Assembly: GCA_016785225.1 (NCBI GenBank)
Contig: JAFBJZ010000939.1
Span: 186,001 to 250,000, forward strand
Length of the DNA: 64,000 nucleotides
Reading direction: 5' to 3'
Origin: Psettodes erumei
Lineage: Eukaryota > Chordata > Actinopteri > Pleuronectiformes > Psettodidae
The notes under the pieces were generated by a model. That model saw nothing but the letters and a program-made list of their open reading frames with translations, ran no database searches and was not told the origin of the DNA. Positions 12,265-24,509 of the stretch are shown piece by piece. Each line of letters starts with the position of its first letter. The stretch's first letter is position 1. Both the position numbers and the translations under genes were made by a program.

Positions 12265-14084
12265 TAAACTCTCGCCACAGAGACCTTTCTGGGAGCCCTG
12301 CACCGCCAGTTCCCCGCCACCTCCATGGCCTGTGAAGATTAGCCAAAACAAGGCGTAGAGGCGGGGTGAGGGGATTTCGAGAAAGAGGGATTAAAGAAAG
12401 AAAGAAAAGGGGAAGCAACTCTGTTTACCCTCTGTCCTCCCCTCCTACTGTGCACAGCACTCAAGTCTTTCTGCAACTTGAGCCATCATATTTCCAGACA
12501 GAAGAAAATGTCTTTGTTTCTCAAGCTCTCATGTGTGAAACTTTTGTTGGCTTGTGAGAGTGAGTAATATCTGAAAAGACCCCTAAAACCTGCATCATAA
12601 TTTATTTAGTCTACAATTTAGGAACAGGGCAATGAATTAGCATTATTTAATACATAATTAAAAGAAAGACAATGGGCCTAATTTGAAGACATTTTATTTC
12701 TCTGTAATATTTGCTTGTTAAAGTGAAAGACAAGATAAAGTTTTGACATTGATTCACAAAATGTGGAGAGGTTTGTGTTTTACTGTGAAGGCCTAAAAAA
12801 GCAACTAATGTTAGAGGAAATGCATTGAAAATTGATTTTTACCTATCTGCATGTTATCATTTTTCAATGGAGAAATGCCTACAAAGCTTCTTGAGCCAGC
12901 ACACAAGCTTTACAGCATTATAGGAAATGAGTCATGGATCTGTTTGTTGCATGAATAAACTTAATTATCAATCCTTTGCCCTGAACAACAAGAGGAGTCA
13001 AGACAGAATGCAGCACCACCACCATTCATTAATGAAATAGTTTTCATCTAAGGCAAGCAGTGGGTACGAATATTCCTGTATTCAGTAATAAAAGTGTATC
13101 TTTGTGTTTGGGTGCATTGAGGTACATTGTGGTAAGGCTGACTGACAAAGATCCTCTCAAGGGATGGAGGTTGAGGTGACATTTATCTAAGGGGACTCTT
13201 TTGTTCTTGAAATGTCCCCCATGCTTTCAATAATTCAGCAGGCAGCCTGGTCGTCTCTTTACTTCCGCTTGACATGATGCCAACATTTACCACCTCAGGG
13301 TTAACTATCTGCTTGCCTTCATAACCCTAGAAGACGATGAATGAGATGCTACACATCAATGGGATGTTATTTACAAGGCTGCTTATTAAACGTCGGCACA
13401 AAAGTGCTACTTCTGTGTAGGTACTGTACTTGTCTGGAGTGCGTCCTTGTGAATCATTTCCCTTCTGTGTGTGAGTGGTATTACACATGAGCTTTCACAG
13501 GACATGTGTCATTGCTGTTATTTATCCATTGTGTGCCCTCGAACACCTGCAAATTGCATTTGATTATGGCGCTAACGGAAAAAAAGAGAAAAAAGGACAT
13601 TCATTTTTATCGCATAAAAAGAGACTTTCTGTAGAGGAAAAACAACAGTATGTTGTTTGATTGGATGTTTTTTTTAAACAAAACAAAACATTTTCCGGAC
13701 CCTGGGCTCTACTGCTTTAACCATGACCAGTACAGTTTCCTAACCATATCCAAGTAGTTGTTTTGCTTAAACCCAATGCTAAATTAAATTGAGTCCTTGC
13801 TTCTCTCCACAAGGAAGCAGCGCACTAAGCACAACAGGGAGTGTGGAGCATTGATAATGAATCCCCTACATTGTGAAGGCTTTGCTTTGGTGGCTTTTGT
13901 GCCTAAACCATACCTTAACACAGGGAGTGGAAGTGTGGCACTCTGTGGGTCCTCCATTAGACCAAATTGAAGTAGCTGAAAAAATGTATGAATAATATGA
14001 ATTATAATCAAGTAGTAGTCCAATTATACTGCTGTAAACTCATTTCGACATAAAGGCAAAAGTATTCTTTACTAAAATTGAAAT

Positions 14085-14147
14085 TACAAGTGCCCTCAGT
14101 TGCTCCTGGGGTGCAGCAAATGTTTAGAAGAGATGCACTTTATTTGA
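14085..14147 (+). repeat. 63-bp dispersed repeat, inverted arm 2
   Basis: It matches the reverse complement of 10,391-10,453 at 58 of 63 positions without gaps. The two arms lie about 3.6 kb apart in opposite orientation, and flanking sequence is not shared. Confidence 0.8.
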
Positions 14148-17100
14148 AGTGAAATTGGCTTGAAAGAGTAGAACACTTTAACATCTTCTTTAGAGAAAAG
14201 GGCTGATGATGCCAGATCTGAATCCAGAACAACACCTTGGGATGTTGTAGAACTGGTGATTGATTGAATGTGCAGCTCATAAAATCTGCAGAAATACTGT
14301 TACAATCATGTCAGCTTGGAGCAGAATCCCATAGGAAAGTTTACAACATCATGCCACAAAACCCTGATGATTTTTGAGAGAAAGGGGAGAAACTACTTCA
14401 CTAATAGTAAGATAAAGTGCTCAGTGTACAATCCACCATCCACTTCCCTGGAGATAAGAGAACATTGTTTCAGATTTTTTTGGGGGATGTCACATTGAGT
14501 TTCAGTCCTTTGGCCCCTGACCAGCCACAGTGAATGACCCAGGTGGGATTTGGGAAAAGAGTCCACCTGTCCCAGACCAGAGGACAAGACATAGCGATCT
14601 GCCTCTCACTCTCATATCCCCCAAGGCCACAATGTTTGTGTATGGGTTTGCATTCTCGAGGGTAATCAGGCTCTGTGTTCAAACGAATATGGGCTCTCAG
14701 AGGGTCAGAGGGGCCTACCTAACGATGGCATTTATCATCAGCCCAGAAGTGGAAAGGAAAGGTTGGATGTAACCACCTCAGAGGTTGTTCAAAATCAATC
14801 ACGGAGTCGGCTGCACCCACAGACCAAAATAGAGACTGATTGTTTGGATTTGTTGTGCAGCTGTGTGTCATTGCTTGTGTGGCTGTTGATTTGCTTCGCC
14901 ATGAGACTGATATCTGAGAGCACTTCTGTATATGTGGGTCAGAGTTTTAAATTCCTGGTTCAAAGCTCCATCTAGTTAATTGGCCCCATGGTATGTATTA
15001 AAAATAGTTAGATTCCTGGTTGTAAAAAAAAAAAAAAAAAAGAAATACTGAGAAAAAACATTCAGAGCCATACAGTCCAGGTCATCCCTGAACAGAAACC
15101 ATCAGAAGAAATCATTGGTCTGTGTGGAAAGTCCAAACAGCCCTGTTCTTCAAATGTGATTTAACTAAACTTAGCTAACATGCTGATATGAAAGTGAAAC
15201 CATGGCAAAATCTTGCAAAAAGCAGCTTTACTAAGAAATAATTTCTTCATAAATGATGATTCAAATGATGAGCGAAATTAAACATAAATCTGACTCCAGT
15301 GGTCTTTTAACATTCAGAAACTTTAGTTGGGTTCATGTCTTTTTGTTCACAGTATGTCAAAATATTCCCAGGTTTCTTTATCAGTGCGAAACCTTCATGT
15401 TTTATTATGTGTAAGTGAGCTGTAGCTAATAAAATTGTGGTGATTGCATCAGCAGTTCATAATTTCTCATTAACCTACATATTTTGCTCTAAAATTATCA
15501 CGCTTTCATTTCAAACCTGCAACAAATGAAATCATTATAATGGAGCCATTTCTGCAAATGATTTAAATTACTCAAAAACTCTTTGGTCACGAGCCAACTA
15601 ACTGTCACTAAGTCTGCACTGCTGCGTATTTGTATTAAGGGATCAGCAGCTACAGTTGAATGAAAAACAACTTCTGAAAAAGTAAATAAATAGAAAAATC
15701 CAGCATCATGTGAGATTATCATTTTAATATGGATAACTCCATTAACCACATGTGAAAAACAGAGTCTTGGTGCCTTTTTGCACAGATGCTACAGAATCCC
15801 ATCGTTGCAATCGGAAGACAAAAAAAGGAGTATAAGAAATGAAAATAAATTAATTAATTAATAAAAACAATCCATTTATGGTAACTCAGATTATGGGCAG
15901 TCAAAATTCTGACTTCAGTCAAAATATGCAGATTTGAAATGATATGTAGATCTATGAAATACAGTAAATCAGGATTATCAGACTTAAGGTGAAATGTTTT
16001 TTTACTATCCCATGATTGAGGCTTGGTAAACTTAAACTTGAACTTGTAATTATGAATCACTATGTCCAAATTCTGACCCAATAAATTGAATAAATCTCAC
16101 TTGCTAATTTATTAGTTCAGTTTTTTAGTGTTGAGTAAATATCAAATAAACATTTCAGTATTTTTTTCTTTTCCTATCAGAAATCAGGCAGAAGACTCTT
16201 TCCTTCCTTTCTGCCTGTTTTATGGTGATGGTGAACAAAGAAATCATGGTACAGCTTGAGCAAGAAAAACTACAAGCAAGCAGAAACTACATAATGATTT
16301 AAGTGGAGCTGTGAATCCTCAAATGAGAGCAAGGAATTGCCATGAAAAACTTCAGCAAAATCAGAAGTATGATTTTTTTTTTCCCATCAGTGCCAATGTG
16401 TTTTCTAAGGGGTGCAATGTCTTTGATGACGGAGACCCCCTTAAGGAGTCCAATCAGTCAATTAGCGTTCCTCTGATGTGGCCTGCTTCACAGGCTGAGC
16501 CTCTTCACAGAGACCTCTGAAATAACCAGCTGTGTAATCTCATTTAGCAGCACCTGGGCCACAGCAGGACCGAAATTAAGTCATTATAGGTGCCTGGTCA
16601 CAGTCGTGAACATATGTAAATTGAGATAAATCAACCCACACCAAAAACAGTGTTAATTCAAGTATTTTCAGGTAGAGCTGCATAATTACTCCATGTAACT
16701 ACAGTTTGTACATGTTTATACAATTAATGTCAACATTACATTAAACAACAGTGAATTGTACATTACATTCTGAATTCCAAAAAAGATGTTTACCAATAAT
16801 GTAATATGTTTTATCTTTACAGATTCAGCAAGAGACACATGCAAGGAAATATTTATTGAATTTTTATTCATTTTATCTTGAATTTAACAGTTTACTTATT
16901 TGCTCAGCCCTAACCCAAACAACTTATTTTTCTTAGGGAACAATATCCCAATATTGATGCTTTTTTTGGATTTGAATTTCTGATATCACTGAGCCACTTT
17001 TCATTTTATTAATTCAGCCTGTTATGTGTTTGACTGAACTGGTTTACATAGAAGAATTGTTTGTATGCCCAGTTTTATTTTCAAAAATCAGAAAATGCTG

Positions 17101-17767
17101 ATTAAAGAGTGGTTATTTATAAAAATCAAGAAAATCTTTGTTTGCTTTAGTTACCACAAAGTTGTTGTGCCACATCAGTTTTAAAAGCCCACCACACATT
17201 TCCTAACAAACTACTGAACACTGAGTCCCACTGCTCTTACCTGTTGCTTAAACTTATGAGCATTTCACCACTCGCACCACCACAGGGGAATCCAAGCAAA
17301 ACAGGTAGCAATAGCTGCACTTCCTCCACCTCCTGCACAGCTCATATCCCCAATAAGAAATGACTAATGATTGTTAATGCTATGTGAGCTTGTTGAAAAA
17401 GGGAATTTAACTGTGGTATCAATCTTTGCATGCAACATTTGCGATTAGCAGTAATTCACAGAAGTTTATCAGATCTTCCCATAAGGTAACACAGGAGCTT
17501 GGGGCTTAGATGCAGTCTCCAACAATATCCAAATATAACCCAGAAAAAGAGAAACTAATAGCAACTGTACAATGACAGAATTTCTATATGCATCAGTGGA
17601 AAACAAGTCCAAGGTAGGGAAGTAAAAATACAAAAGTGAAATAAAAAGTTCAATGCATTAAAATGATTTGTCTGTGTCAGTACAGAATTTACCCAAACTG
17701 GACATATTCTCACAAATGCTACAAAACATTCCCAGTCCCTGCAACTGGGAGGTAATCAACAGAGCAC

Positions 17768-17983
17768 TTATTCCCTATTGAATTTTTCGTGTGCCATAGA
17801 GATTGAGCACATAGTCTGTTTTTTTCCCAAAAAGTCATAAAAGTCCTGCAGATTGACTGTCCACACTGCACTGTTGTCTGCTGGGGCAAAATTAGCGCTT
17901 AGGCTCCTGTCGGCGCTATTCATCCCAATGGCACATCTGTCACTGGAAGCTAACACTAACAGCAGGCAGGTCACAGTGCCCAT
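17768..17983 (-). CDS. Weak candidate exon, secreted-peptide-like (uncertain)
   Basis: This 71-codon minus-strand frame starts in a favourable context (GACGATGG) directly after a pyrimidine-rich stretch ending in AG, which could be a splice acceptor. The first 19 residues (MGTVTCLLLVLASSDRCAI) have a short hydrophobic core resembling a signal peptide. The rest, with a WTVNLQDFYDFL segment, is soluble in character and I do not recognise a family. There is no downstream coding evidence and a chance frame of this length is common here. The same DNA could equally be conserved noncoding sequence. Treat as a hypothesis only. Confidence 0.15.
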   Translation of the reverse strand: MGTVTCLLLVLASSDRCAIGMNSADRSLSANFAPADNSAVWTVNLQDFYDFLGKKQTMCSISMAHEKFNRE

Positions 17984-18219
17984 CGTCCTCTAAAGAACAG
18001 AGATGGTTGCAACCGGTCATTAAAGTGATAGATTTGCTCTCTCCACCTCTCTCTGCTTTATTTCTCTTTTTTTTATGCCCTCATCTGTCAATCTGTTGCG
18101 CTCAGCAGAGACTGACAGATTGCCTCTCCTTCTCTGTTCCTCTTTCTTCACTGTCTTCCGCAGCCAGCCAGTCCTTTGCTCTTCCTTCTTGTCATTCTTC
18201 CTTTCACTACATCTTTGTC

Positions 18220-18545
18220 GGCCTCTTGTTTATGAGCTGGCGTAGCAGACAGCCAATGGCATTCCATTCTAATTATCTATCAGCTGGATGAAGGCATTTA
18301 TCATATGTATAATTAAAACAAACAGAGGAATGGGGCTTGTCTGTAACCCCCTGGGAGCCAAAGGTGACATCATTAGCCCATGTTCAGAGACCTGAGCCTG
18401 GGCAAGGAGGAGGAGGAAGGTGGAGCGGAGTCATGAGGGGTGTCTCTGGGTGGACAGAGTCATTAAACTGGGCCTTCATTCATTATGAATGAGCTGTAGT
18501 GCCGTCTGTTCCAGCCTGTAATTCTAGCCTCTCTTTGAAGTGGAA
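18220..18545. promoter_or_regulatory. Candidate conserved noncoding/enhancer block
   Basis: The block is complex and non-repetitive, and its base composition is more balanced than that of its surroundings. It contains TAATTA (18,270-18,275) next to a GATA-type TTATC, an E-box CAGCTG at 18,281-18,286, a CCAAT word near 18,253 and a second AATTA near 18,311. Such clusters are typical of developmental enhancers. This is inference from composition; conservation was not tested. Confidence 0.3.
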
Positions 18546-18817
18546 GAAAGGAGATAGAGTGAAATTAAAGACAGAGAGCCTGAGAGACAACTGAGAGAAA
18601 AGAAAGGGAAAGGGAGAGAAGGAGATGAGAGGAAGAACAACGCATGTGCCATGCCCTCACTTTTTGTGCCAGATTTCCTTTTCTTTCTTAGTCAAGGAGT
18701 AAGAGTTGTCGGATTTTCAGAATTTGTGGTCCCTTTCCATCTTCCTCTTTTTCCCCTCTTCTTTTGTTAGCCATACCAGCAGCATTGCTCTCGGGATGGC
18801 TCTTTTGGTCGGTAAGT

Positions 18818-18925
18818 TGGAAGGTCCATCACTTTGGTCGAAATGGAGAACCATGACAAGTGTTGGATGGATTGTCAAAATTGCTGCACAGGAACTAAAT
18901 TTATACTCTTGTTCCTCTGTTTGAA
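18818..18925. repeat. Possible teleost interspersed repeat fragment
   Basis: The words CATCACTTTGGTCGAAATGG and GTTGGATGGATTGTCA occur in the order seen in a common noncoding fish repeat. The copy is short and diverged. The 131-residue minus-strand frame that covers it (18,717-19,112) has no domain and is probably an artefact. Confidence 0.35.
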
Positions 18926-21900
18926 ACTCAGGATTAGGGGTTAGTTCCTGAGCTATCCTGAATAGGTCCTTTGTGCCCAGGTACTGTTTTTTCTGATGGT
19001 GGAAGCATCCTAATAGATGCCTGCAAGTCTGTGAAGATACAGAAGTACAGCTGGTACACACATAGCTGATCAAAGGAAGTGGTTTAGTGTTTACACGATT
19101 ATGCTTGACCAACTGTTAGTTTGCCACAGCCTTGCTCTGTGTGGATTCTCTGACTGTAGATACATCTAAAGAGACCAAGGTTAAATGGCCTTTATAAATT
19201 GGGCCTGGATTAGTCTCACCCCTTTTCACTGACTTATCTTTGCCATGATGTTATTAGCAGGTATTTGACATAATGGATATGGTGGATATCAAAGTGCTTC
19301 ATCTCAAATGGGGGGATTACATCTCCAAGATGCATTCAAAGTTGCTTACTATCATCTAGCCTTTTTTTTTGCAAAGCACTCAATGTTCCTTTTCATATTC
19401 CTGTCGTCTCCGACTCGCCTTTTCCTCTCTTCATCTTCCATGTCTTTCTTCTTATTCGTTTTTCTTCAACTGTCATTATGTAAGAGCAAGATAGGCCACT
19501 GAGAAAATTTTGCAGGTCTTTGAAAGCAGTACTAGCTGTCGATTATGAGCATATTTACTTACTTTAGGGACTGTTTAGTGAGCAGAGTGAATAGGGCTGA
19601 TCCATATGAAACACATACACACACAATAAAGCAGATTGCACATTTGTCGTTTTAATGAGCAACCAAAATGGTTGAAGTCATAAAAGACAAGAATGACATT
19701 ACCATTCATGTGCTTAACTCACACAGTCACACAGACCTCCCCAAAATATAAAGCAACAGACTACCTCATTAGGGAAATACCTTTTGACCTACTGTGGATT
19801 TCAGCCCTTCCGTATTAATGATTGTGTTGCCAGGAAACAGTAAAAATTAGATTCACTGTATGAAATATATGAAATTAAAAAAAAAATGTTTTTGCTTATT
19901 CTCTTTTGAAAAATAAATAAATAAAAAATAACTTCATATTTGCAGAAGGTGTTAAAATTTTTTGGATGCAATTATCCTGTTAATGTGAAGTCATAATCTG
20001 AGGATGATAATAATTTATGTACCAGGGCTCCTCTCAGTTCTGTCTTTTTTTACCCCCTTTCTGGTTTTGTTTGTGCTGAAGCAAGCATAAAGAAGCCACA
20101 GCTCACATGCGTGATGACACTAACACAGAGGAAAAGAGGTAATCCGCATTAGCAGATGACAGCATTTAGAGTCAAACTCAAACAGGAGCACCCAAATCTA
20201 TCTGCTCTAATGAACCAATGTAGCACTTTTCGGCCTGAGCCTGCAATTATTCTCACTTTCCTCCTCTCATTAATGCTTTCGGTGTGTTTGCCTTTATTTG
20301 CGTCAAGTGCAGCCATTTTCTCCCCATCTGCCTATTAGCTAGTGTCACCCCTGACCTCTTCTCTCAGCATTGTGTTCACAAAAAATGATTTATGTGATGC
20401 AGCATGCAATTCAGAATAGCAGTGCATTTGGCTACGCATTTCATGAGTGTGAGCTGTGCGGAGGCCAATTATTGCAAACATGCTACTTGCTGTTATGGGC
20501 GATGCTGGCATGTGTTCATATCTGACTTTCTGAGTCAACATTTACCGAGCCTTGATTATAAGAGTGCAGCCTCTGTATCATAAATATAAACATAAAGTGA
20601 GAGGTTATCATAACTTCCTTCAACTTTTGGCAAGCCGTCAGGCCACAGTGGGTTGTGAGTAGGCTGTCTCACCTTTACTTCTTTGATACAAAGTCTGTTT
20701 TTACATACAATGTGCTGAAAACGCACACACAAGTGCACATGCTGACCTATGAATGATTCATTATGCACATACACCAAATGCAGGGTAGAGGGCTTTCTCA
20801 AATTTTAAATTGCCCCTTACGCTCCCAGTTTCAGTCTACTGCTGCACATTTGGGATTAGCCTTCATTCTCACTCAATTAACATACATTACCGCACATTCC
20901 TACACATGTTGTTCATTTCCTGTGTTTTTGTATTTGAAGGCTGCTGAGAACTAGCTTTTAAATGCTAATATGGAGGCTTCCTTCCTTGCTTCTTCCTTCT
21001 AATCTTCCTCGGTGGATTAGGGGGTGTAATGGTTATGGTAAATTTTTAGTTTGAATGATTAACTACAAAGTGTATGAGCTTTCTTTTATGAATATCCTAA
21101 ATAATAAAAAGATGATTTGTGTTAAATGCAGTCACACCCAGGGACAGTTTTACAGCAGTTGCATGTCAATGATCTTGATATTTAAGATTTGATTTTACAA
21201 ATCTTTTACAAATCCAAAGTCGTGTATGTATACACAAAGCCTGATTTGGGGTTAATTCCATGTACACAACTGTGCTGCCCAAACTACTCACAAAAGCACC
21301 AAATGACGATTAATCTGAGGCTGACAATAGTTTCCAACAAATGTATATTTCATCATGATTAAGTAGCATTTAGTAAGAACTACAGTACCCAGTTATTAGA
21401 GGATATTACATAAAGTAAACCCAATGCCTTCATTTGGAATAAAGTGGGGGCCTGGTGCTGAGTGGCCAAGACAAGATAGAGAAGTCACAAAGTATTAAGA
21501 GACAGATTAATGCATTGTTGGTTTTGGGGTTCATTTTTAAAAGAAAAACAAAAGTACCCATCTTTCAAAAGTGCATTCAGGATGAAAGTGGAGAAAATGC
21601 CCACTCGCTGTCCATGTTTATTTGCCCTTGATGGTACTGACTTTACAGGTGTTGTTATGTGTCTATAGCAGCAGTGAAATGGACTGACAGATGTATTGAT
21701 TAAGACAGAAGCATATCTCTTTTTTGTGAGAAACACAGGACCAAAACACAGTTACTGTATAGTCAACACACTGGACCAACTCAGCTCAGAACTGACCAAT
21801 CACTGTCATTTCTCTTCACTGTCACTCATCTGCATTTTCACATTGACTTTATAATGTATCTGTACCTTTACTGCTTGATACTGTTTGTTCTTGTAACACC

Positions 21901-22550
21901 TTTATAAAGAAAATCCTCATTGACAAGAAAGAAAAACCTAAGAAAACCTAGGCATCCATAATTTTAATCACATATAAAACAGTATGTCTACACTACAGAT
22001 GCTAACTGTCTGTCTTGGTTATGTATGTATCTGTGTGTGTTTTATGTTTGTTGTTGACTGTACTATACAATTTGTGTGTATGTCTATAGGAGACAGAGCC
22101 AACGCTTCCTTCCTTGTCAGACCGCTTTACTCTTGTGCTCCATTCTGATGTGGTAAATCAATTCCACACACAACATCCGACAAGTGATTCAAACTGTTCC
22201 CGAGGTATGAGACAGATAGTGTTTTCTGTGATCATGGTCCAAGATCTACAAACCCGCCTTTGAAAGGTTTTTCTCTGACAGATTTCTTTCCATCAGATTT
22301 ACAGATTACCCATATCCTGGTTCAGCCTCCACTTTGCACCATCACCAAGTGCTGCTAAGGAACATTTGTGGGTAACTGGATCAGTGACATCTGCCATTTC
22401 ATCGCGACAGTGTGGCTTTCATTTACAGCATGCTTTACCCTGTTGCTCTCTTGAGTATTGTTTGTCACGCATCCCTACCAGCATTGCATTGCAAACTCTT
22501 GGTATGAGCCCTGAATGCCTCTCCTTGTAAAAATTGTAATACATTTGTTT
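18926..22550. other. Noncoding stretch
   Basis: No gene seen. It includes A-rich runs near 19,877-19,928 and the candidate conserved block at 20.15-20.34 kb. The remainder shows only short domainless frames. Confidence 0.5.
20150..20340. promoter_or_regulatory. Candidate conserved noncoding block
   Basis: This is complex sequence with CCAAT (20,215-20,219), CAATTATT and CATTAATG words and no low-complexity content. It is a plausible enhancer-type element on composition alone. No experimental or comparative support is available here. Confidence 0.22.
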
Positions 22551-22554
22551 TCAA

Positions 22555-22556
<2 letters not shown>

Positions 22557-22598
<42 letters not shown>
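22557..22598 (+). repeat. (GT)n microsatellite
   Basis: About 20 uninterrupted GT units directly upstream of a pentanucleotide repeat. The antisense frame through it encodes a Thr-His run and is not a gene. Confidence 0.95.
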
Positions 22599-22600
<2 letters not shown>

Positions 22601-22740
22601 AGATAAGGTAAGATAAGATAAGATAAGATAAGATAATACTTTATTAGTCACACGAGTGGGAAATCGCACCATCAGCACTAGCTGACGAGTATGTGCTGAC
22701 ACACAAGGTGGACTGTGAGTCCAGAGTTCTGGATAGGGTG
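22599..22740 (-). repeat. Retroposon 3' tail with (AGATA)n
   Basis: AGATA-type pentamers run through about 22,636 and are followed by ATACTTTATTAGTCACACG and GGGAAATC. Read on the minus strand this is a retroposon 3' end of the form GGGAAATC...CTAATAAAGTATTATC followed by a short tandem tail. The tail at 11,195-11,222 has the same design. The body (to about 22,740) is not assigned. Confidence 0.6.
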
Positions 22741-22821
22741 AACACATAAGGCAACTCTATTAGATGGGAGGAGACTTCTTAGACTAATTTTGGTAAGGTT
22801 GAACATGCTACACAGGGTCAG

Positions 22822-22985
22822 GTGCAGGTTGTTCCTTCAAAAATGTGTAATTATTGCAAGTTTAGAGGGCACTGGAATGCTGACTGTCCTAAAGCTAAGG
22901 CTAAGAAGGTGTACAGTGGAGGCCAGAGGAACTCTGCTGATGTGCTGTGTCTGTGGAACCTGTCCTGGCCGATTCTTTTAAGCAA
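22822..22985 (+). pseudogene. Gag nucleocapsid zinc-knuckle remnant
   Basis: A CCHC knuckle of the exact form CX2CX4HX4C is readable at 22,846-22,887 (residues CNYCKFRGHWNADC), followed by a lysine-rich stretch. This is the nucleic-acid-binding end of Gag in LTR retrotransposons. Upstream Gag is not recognisable and the frame is lost soon after, near 22,960-23,070. It is the first domain of the Gmr1-like element and lies in the same direction as the others. Confidence 0.8.
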
Positions 22986-23199
22986 GCAGAGCCGAGGAGG
23001 CCAAGTGAGTTGGAAAATCCAGATTTTCTGCCTTCATGTCTCATGGTTACGTGTCACTTGGAGGAGGTAACGTGAGCATGCCGGTGAAAAAACTGAGACA
23101 CCGCAGCCTTTGATTCATACATTTTGAGTTCTGTATTGCCCATCTCTGCTCACTGTGAACACTGGGGATGTAGTCCTAATGTGGGGTATGGGATTGAAT

Positions 23200-23432
23200 G
23201 TGGACCTATTCCTTTGCAATCTGTCATCATTAACTGTGGTTTGGTGCAGGGTACAATTGCCCTTCACTGCTGATCAAAGGTGTGGACATTATACTTGGAA
23301 ATGGTCTGTGTGGCAGCCGTGTATGGGCTGACTGTCCACCGCGTCTGATAGTATCATCCACAAACATTGTGACTGGTGGTCCAGATGACAACACTCAGTG
23401 TTTCCCAGAGGTGTTAATGCCTGTAGTTTGAC
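23200..23432 (+). pseudogene. Aspartic protease C-terminal region remnant
   Basis: At 23,272-23,340 one frame reads IKGVDIILGNGLCGSRVW. This is the I-L-G-x-x-L-x-G signature found near the C-terminus of retrotransposon pepsin-like proteases. It is followed by a D-x-P-P stretch and a stop near 23,430. The catalytic D-[ST]-G segment was not found upstream, so the N-terminal half is deleted or too decayed. The protease would have processed Gag-Pol. Position between the zinc knuckle and the integrase fits the element. Confidence 0.65.
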
Positions 23433-23545
23433 ATGGACCAGGATTATGTGGCGAGTGAGGTGGATCCTGTTGCTATTCCCTGACTCTCTGTTGTCCGTAT
23501 CTCGCAGTGTCCCTGCGGCAGAGCAGAGAACTGACCCTTCACTGA

Positions 23546-24480
23546 GTGAACTGTTTTTATTCTTTTCTCTCCACTAAGGATGGAAACAGTGCTGTTAGTG
23601 GCTACCTGCTGCAGGGGGGCCTTCTGCTGAGAAAGTGGCTGTCGCTTGGGGAAGCTGTGGTTAGAAAGCCAGCATTGCAGATTACTGTTCCAATGAAGTT
23701 TCGTGACAAGGTTCTTAGGACCTCCCACAATCAGTCTCTCAGAAATCTGGGCATTCGTAAACCTTCAACTGTATTGCTGCACTGTTATTTCTTTTGGTCA
23801 CAACTAAAGAAAGATGTCTGGTTATTTTAATTCATGTCACACATTTCAGATGACAGGCAACCCCAATCACAGCATTAAACCGAGTCCACTGTGTCCTGTC
23901 CCAGTCATTGCACAGCTATTTGAACATCTCATTATTGATTGTGTAGGTCCTTTGCCACGTTCAAAAGCCGGAAGTAATTATTTTGTCACTGTGATGTGTC
24001 AAAGCGCGCAACATCCAGCACCATATCCATTGCATTCTGTCACAACCAAGTCTGTAGTCAAAGCACTGAGACAGTTTATTTCCATTTTTGGAATCCCAAA
24101 AATATCCAGAGTGACGAAGGCTCAAATTTCTGATCAAAACTTTCTGCACAAGTCTTACAGCAATTGAATGTCCAACACAGTCTGTCTGAAAATCATGTGC
24201 AAAGCTAGGGAGCTCTGAAGAGTTTCCACCCAGGTTTTAATATCCCTGTTGGGTAGCTATTGTGTTGAGCTCAATCAAGACTGGAAGGAGACTGGGAGGC
24301 TGCTGTGGCTCCTGTTGATTTTAGCCCCAATGACTTGGTTTTTGGATATACATTGGTGAACCACTCGTGTTACTGTATGACACTGTTACACCCTCGAAAC
24401 CCCCAAGAACCTGATTCAATATGTAAATGGTTTTCAGCATCGCTTATATTTGGTTGGGGAGATGGCTAAGGAAAACTTGG
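23546..24480 (+). pseudogene. Integrase remnant, catalytically dead
   Basis: The N-terminal part (23,546-23,830) matches the HHCC zinc-binding region, but the second His position reads Asn and the final Cys of the CHTC pair reads Phe (SCHTF, about 23,836-23,850). The core follows with LIIDCVGPLPRSKAG (first catalytic Asp present, about 23,930) and the VVKALRQFISIFGIP segment. The second catalytic Asp position lies in a non-conserved stretch after FGIPK. FSPNDLVFGYT (24,319-24,351) and LIQYVNGF with EMAKEN (24,400-24,477) mark the C-terminal part. At least two frameshifts and a large deletion of the region around the third catalytic residue are evident. It lies upstream of RT, the key oddity of this element. 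Confidence 0.85.
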
Positions 24481-24509
24481 TGCCTGCCTAGGAAAGATGA
24501 ATTGATTGC

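Larger units (their letters stand above)
11313..17760. other. Noncoding stretch
   Basis: No gene recognised. Besides the G-rich tract at 12.25 kb and the second 63-bp repeat arm at 14.1 kb it holds a poly-A run at about 15,025-15,041 and AT-rich sequence with repeated TTAA words near 15,848-15,862. Open frames are short and without domains. Confidence 0.5.

Noticed and set aside
12084..12418. Overlapping Pro-rich minus-strand frames
   Set aside because: They translate the G-rich tract at 12.25 kb; three overlapping frames are equally open, which speaks against coding.
18717..19112. 131-codon minus-strand frame
   Set aside because: It overlaps a probable noncoding teleost repeat and shows no domain, plausible start or splice context.
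22557..22636. CRISPR-like array from regular AGATA units
   Set aside because: Units are five bases with no spacers; it is a simple tandem repeat in a vertebrate genome.
22475..22747. Minus-strand frame with a Thr-His run
   Set aside because: Product of the (GT)n and AGATA arrays.
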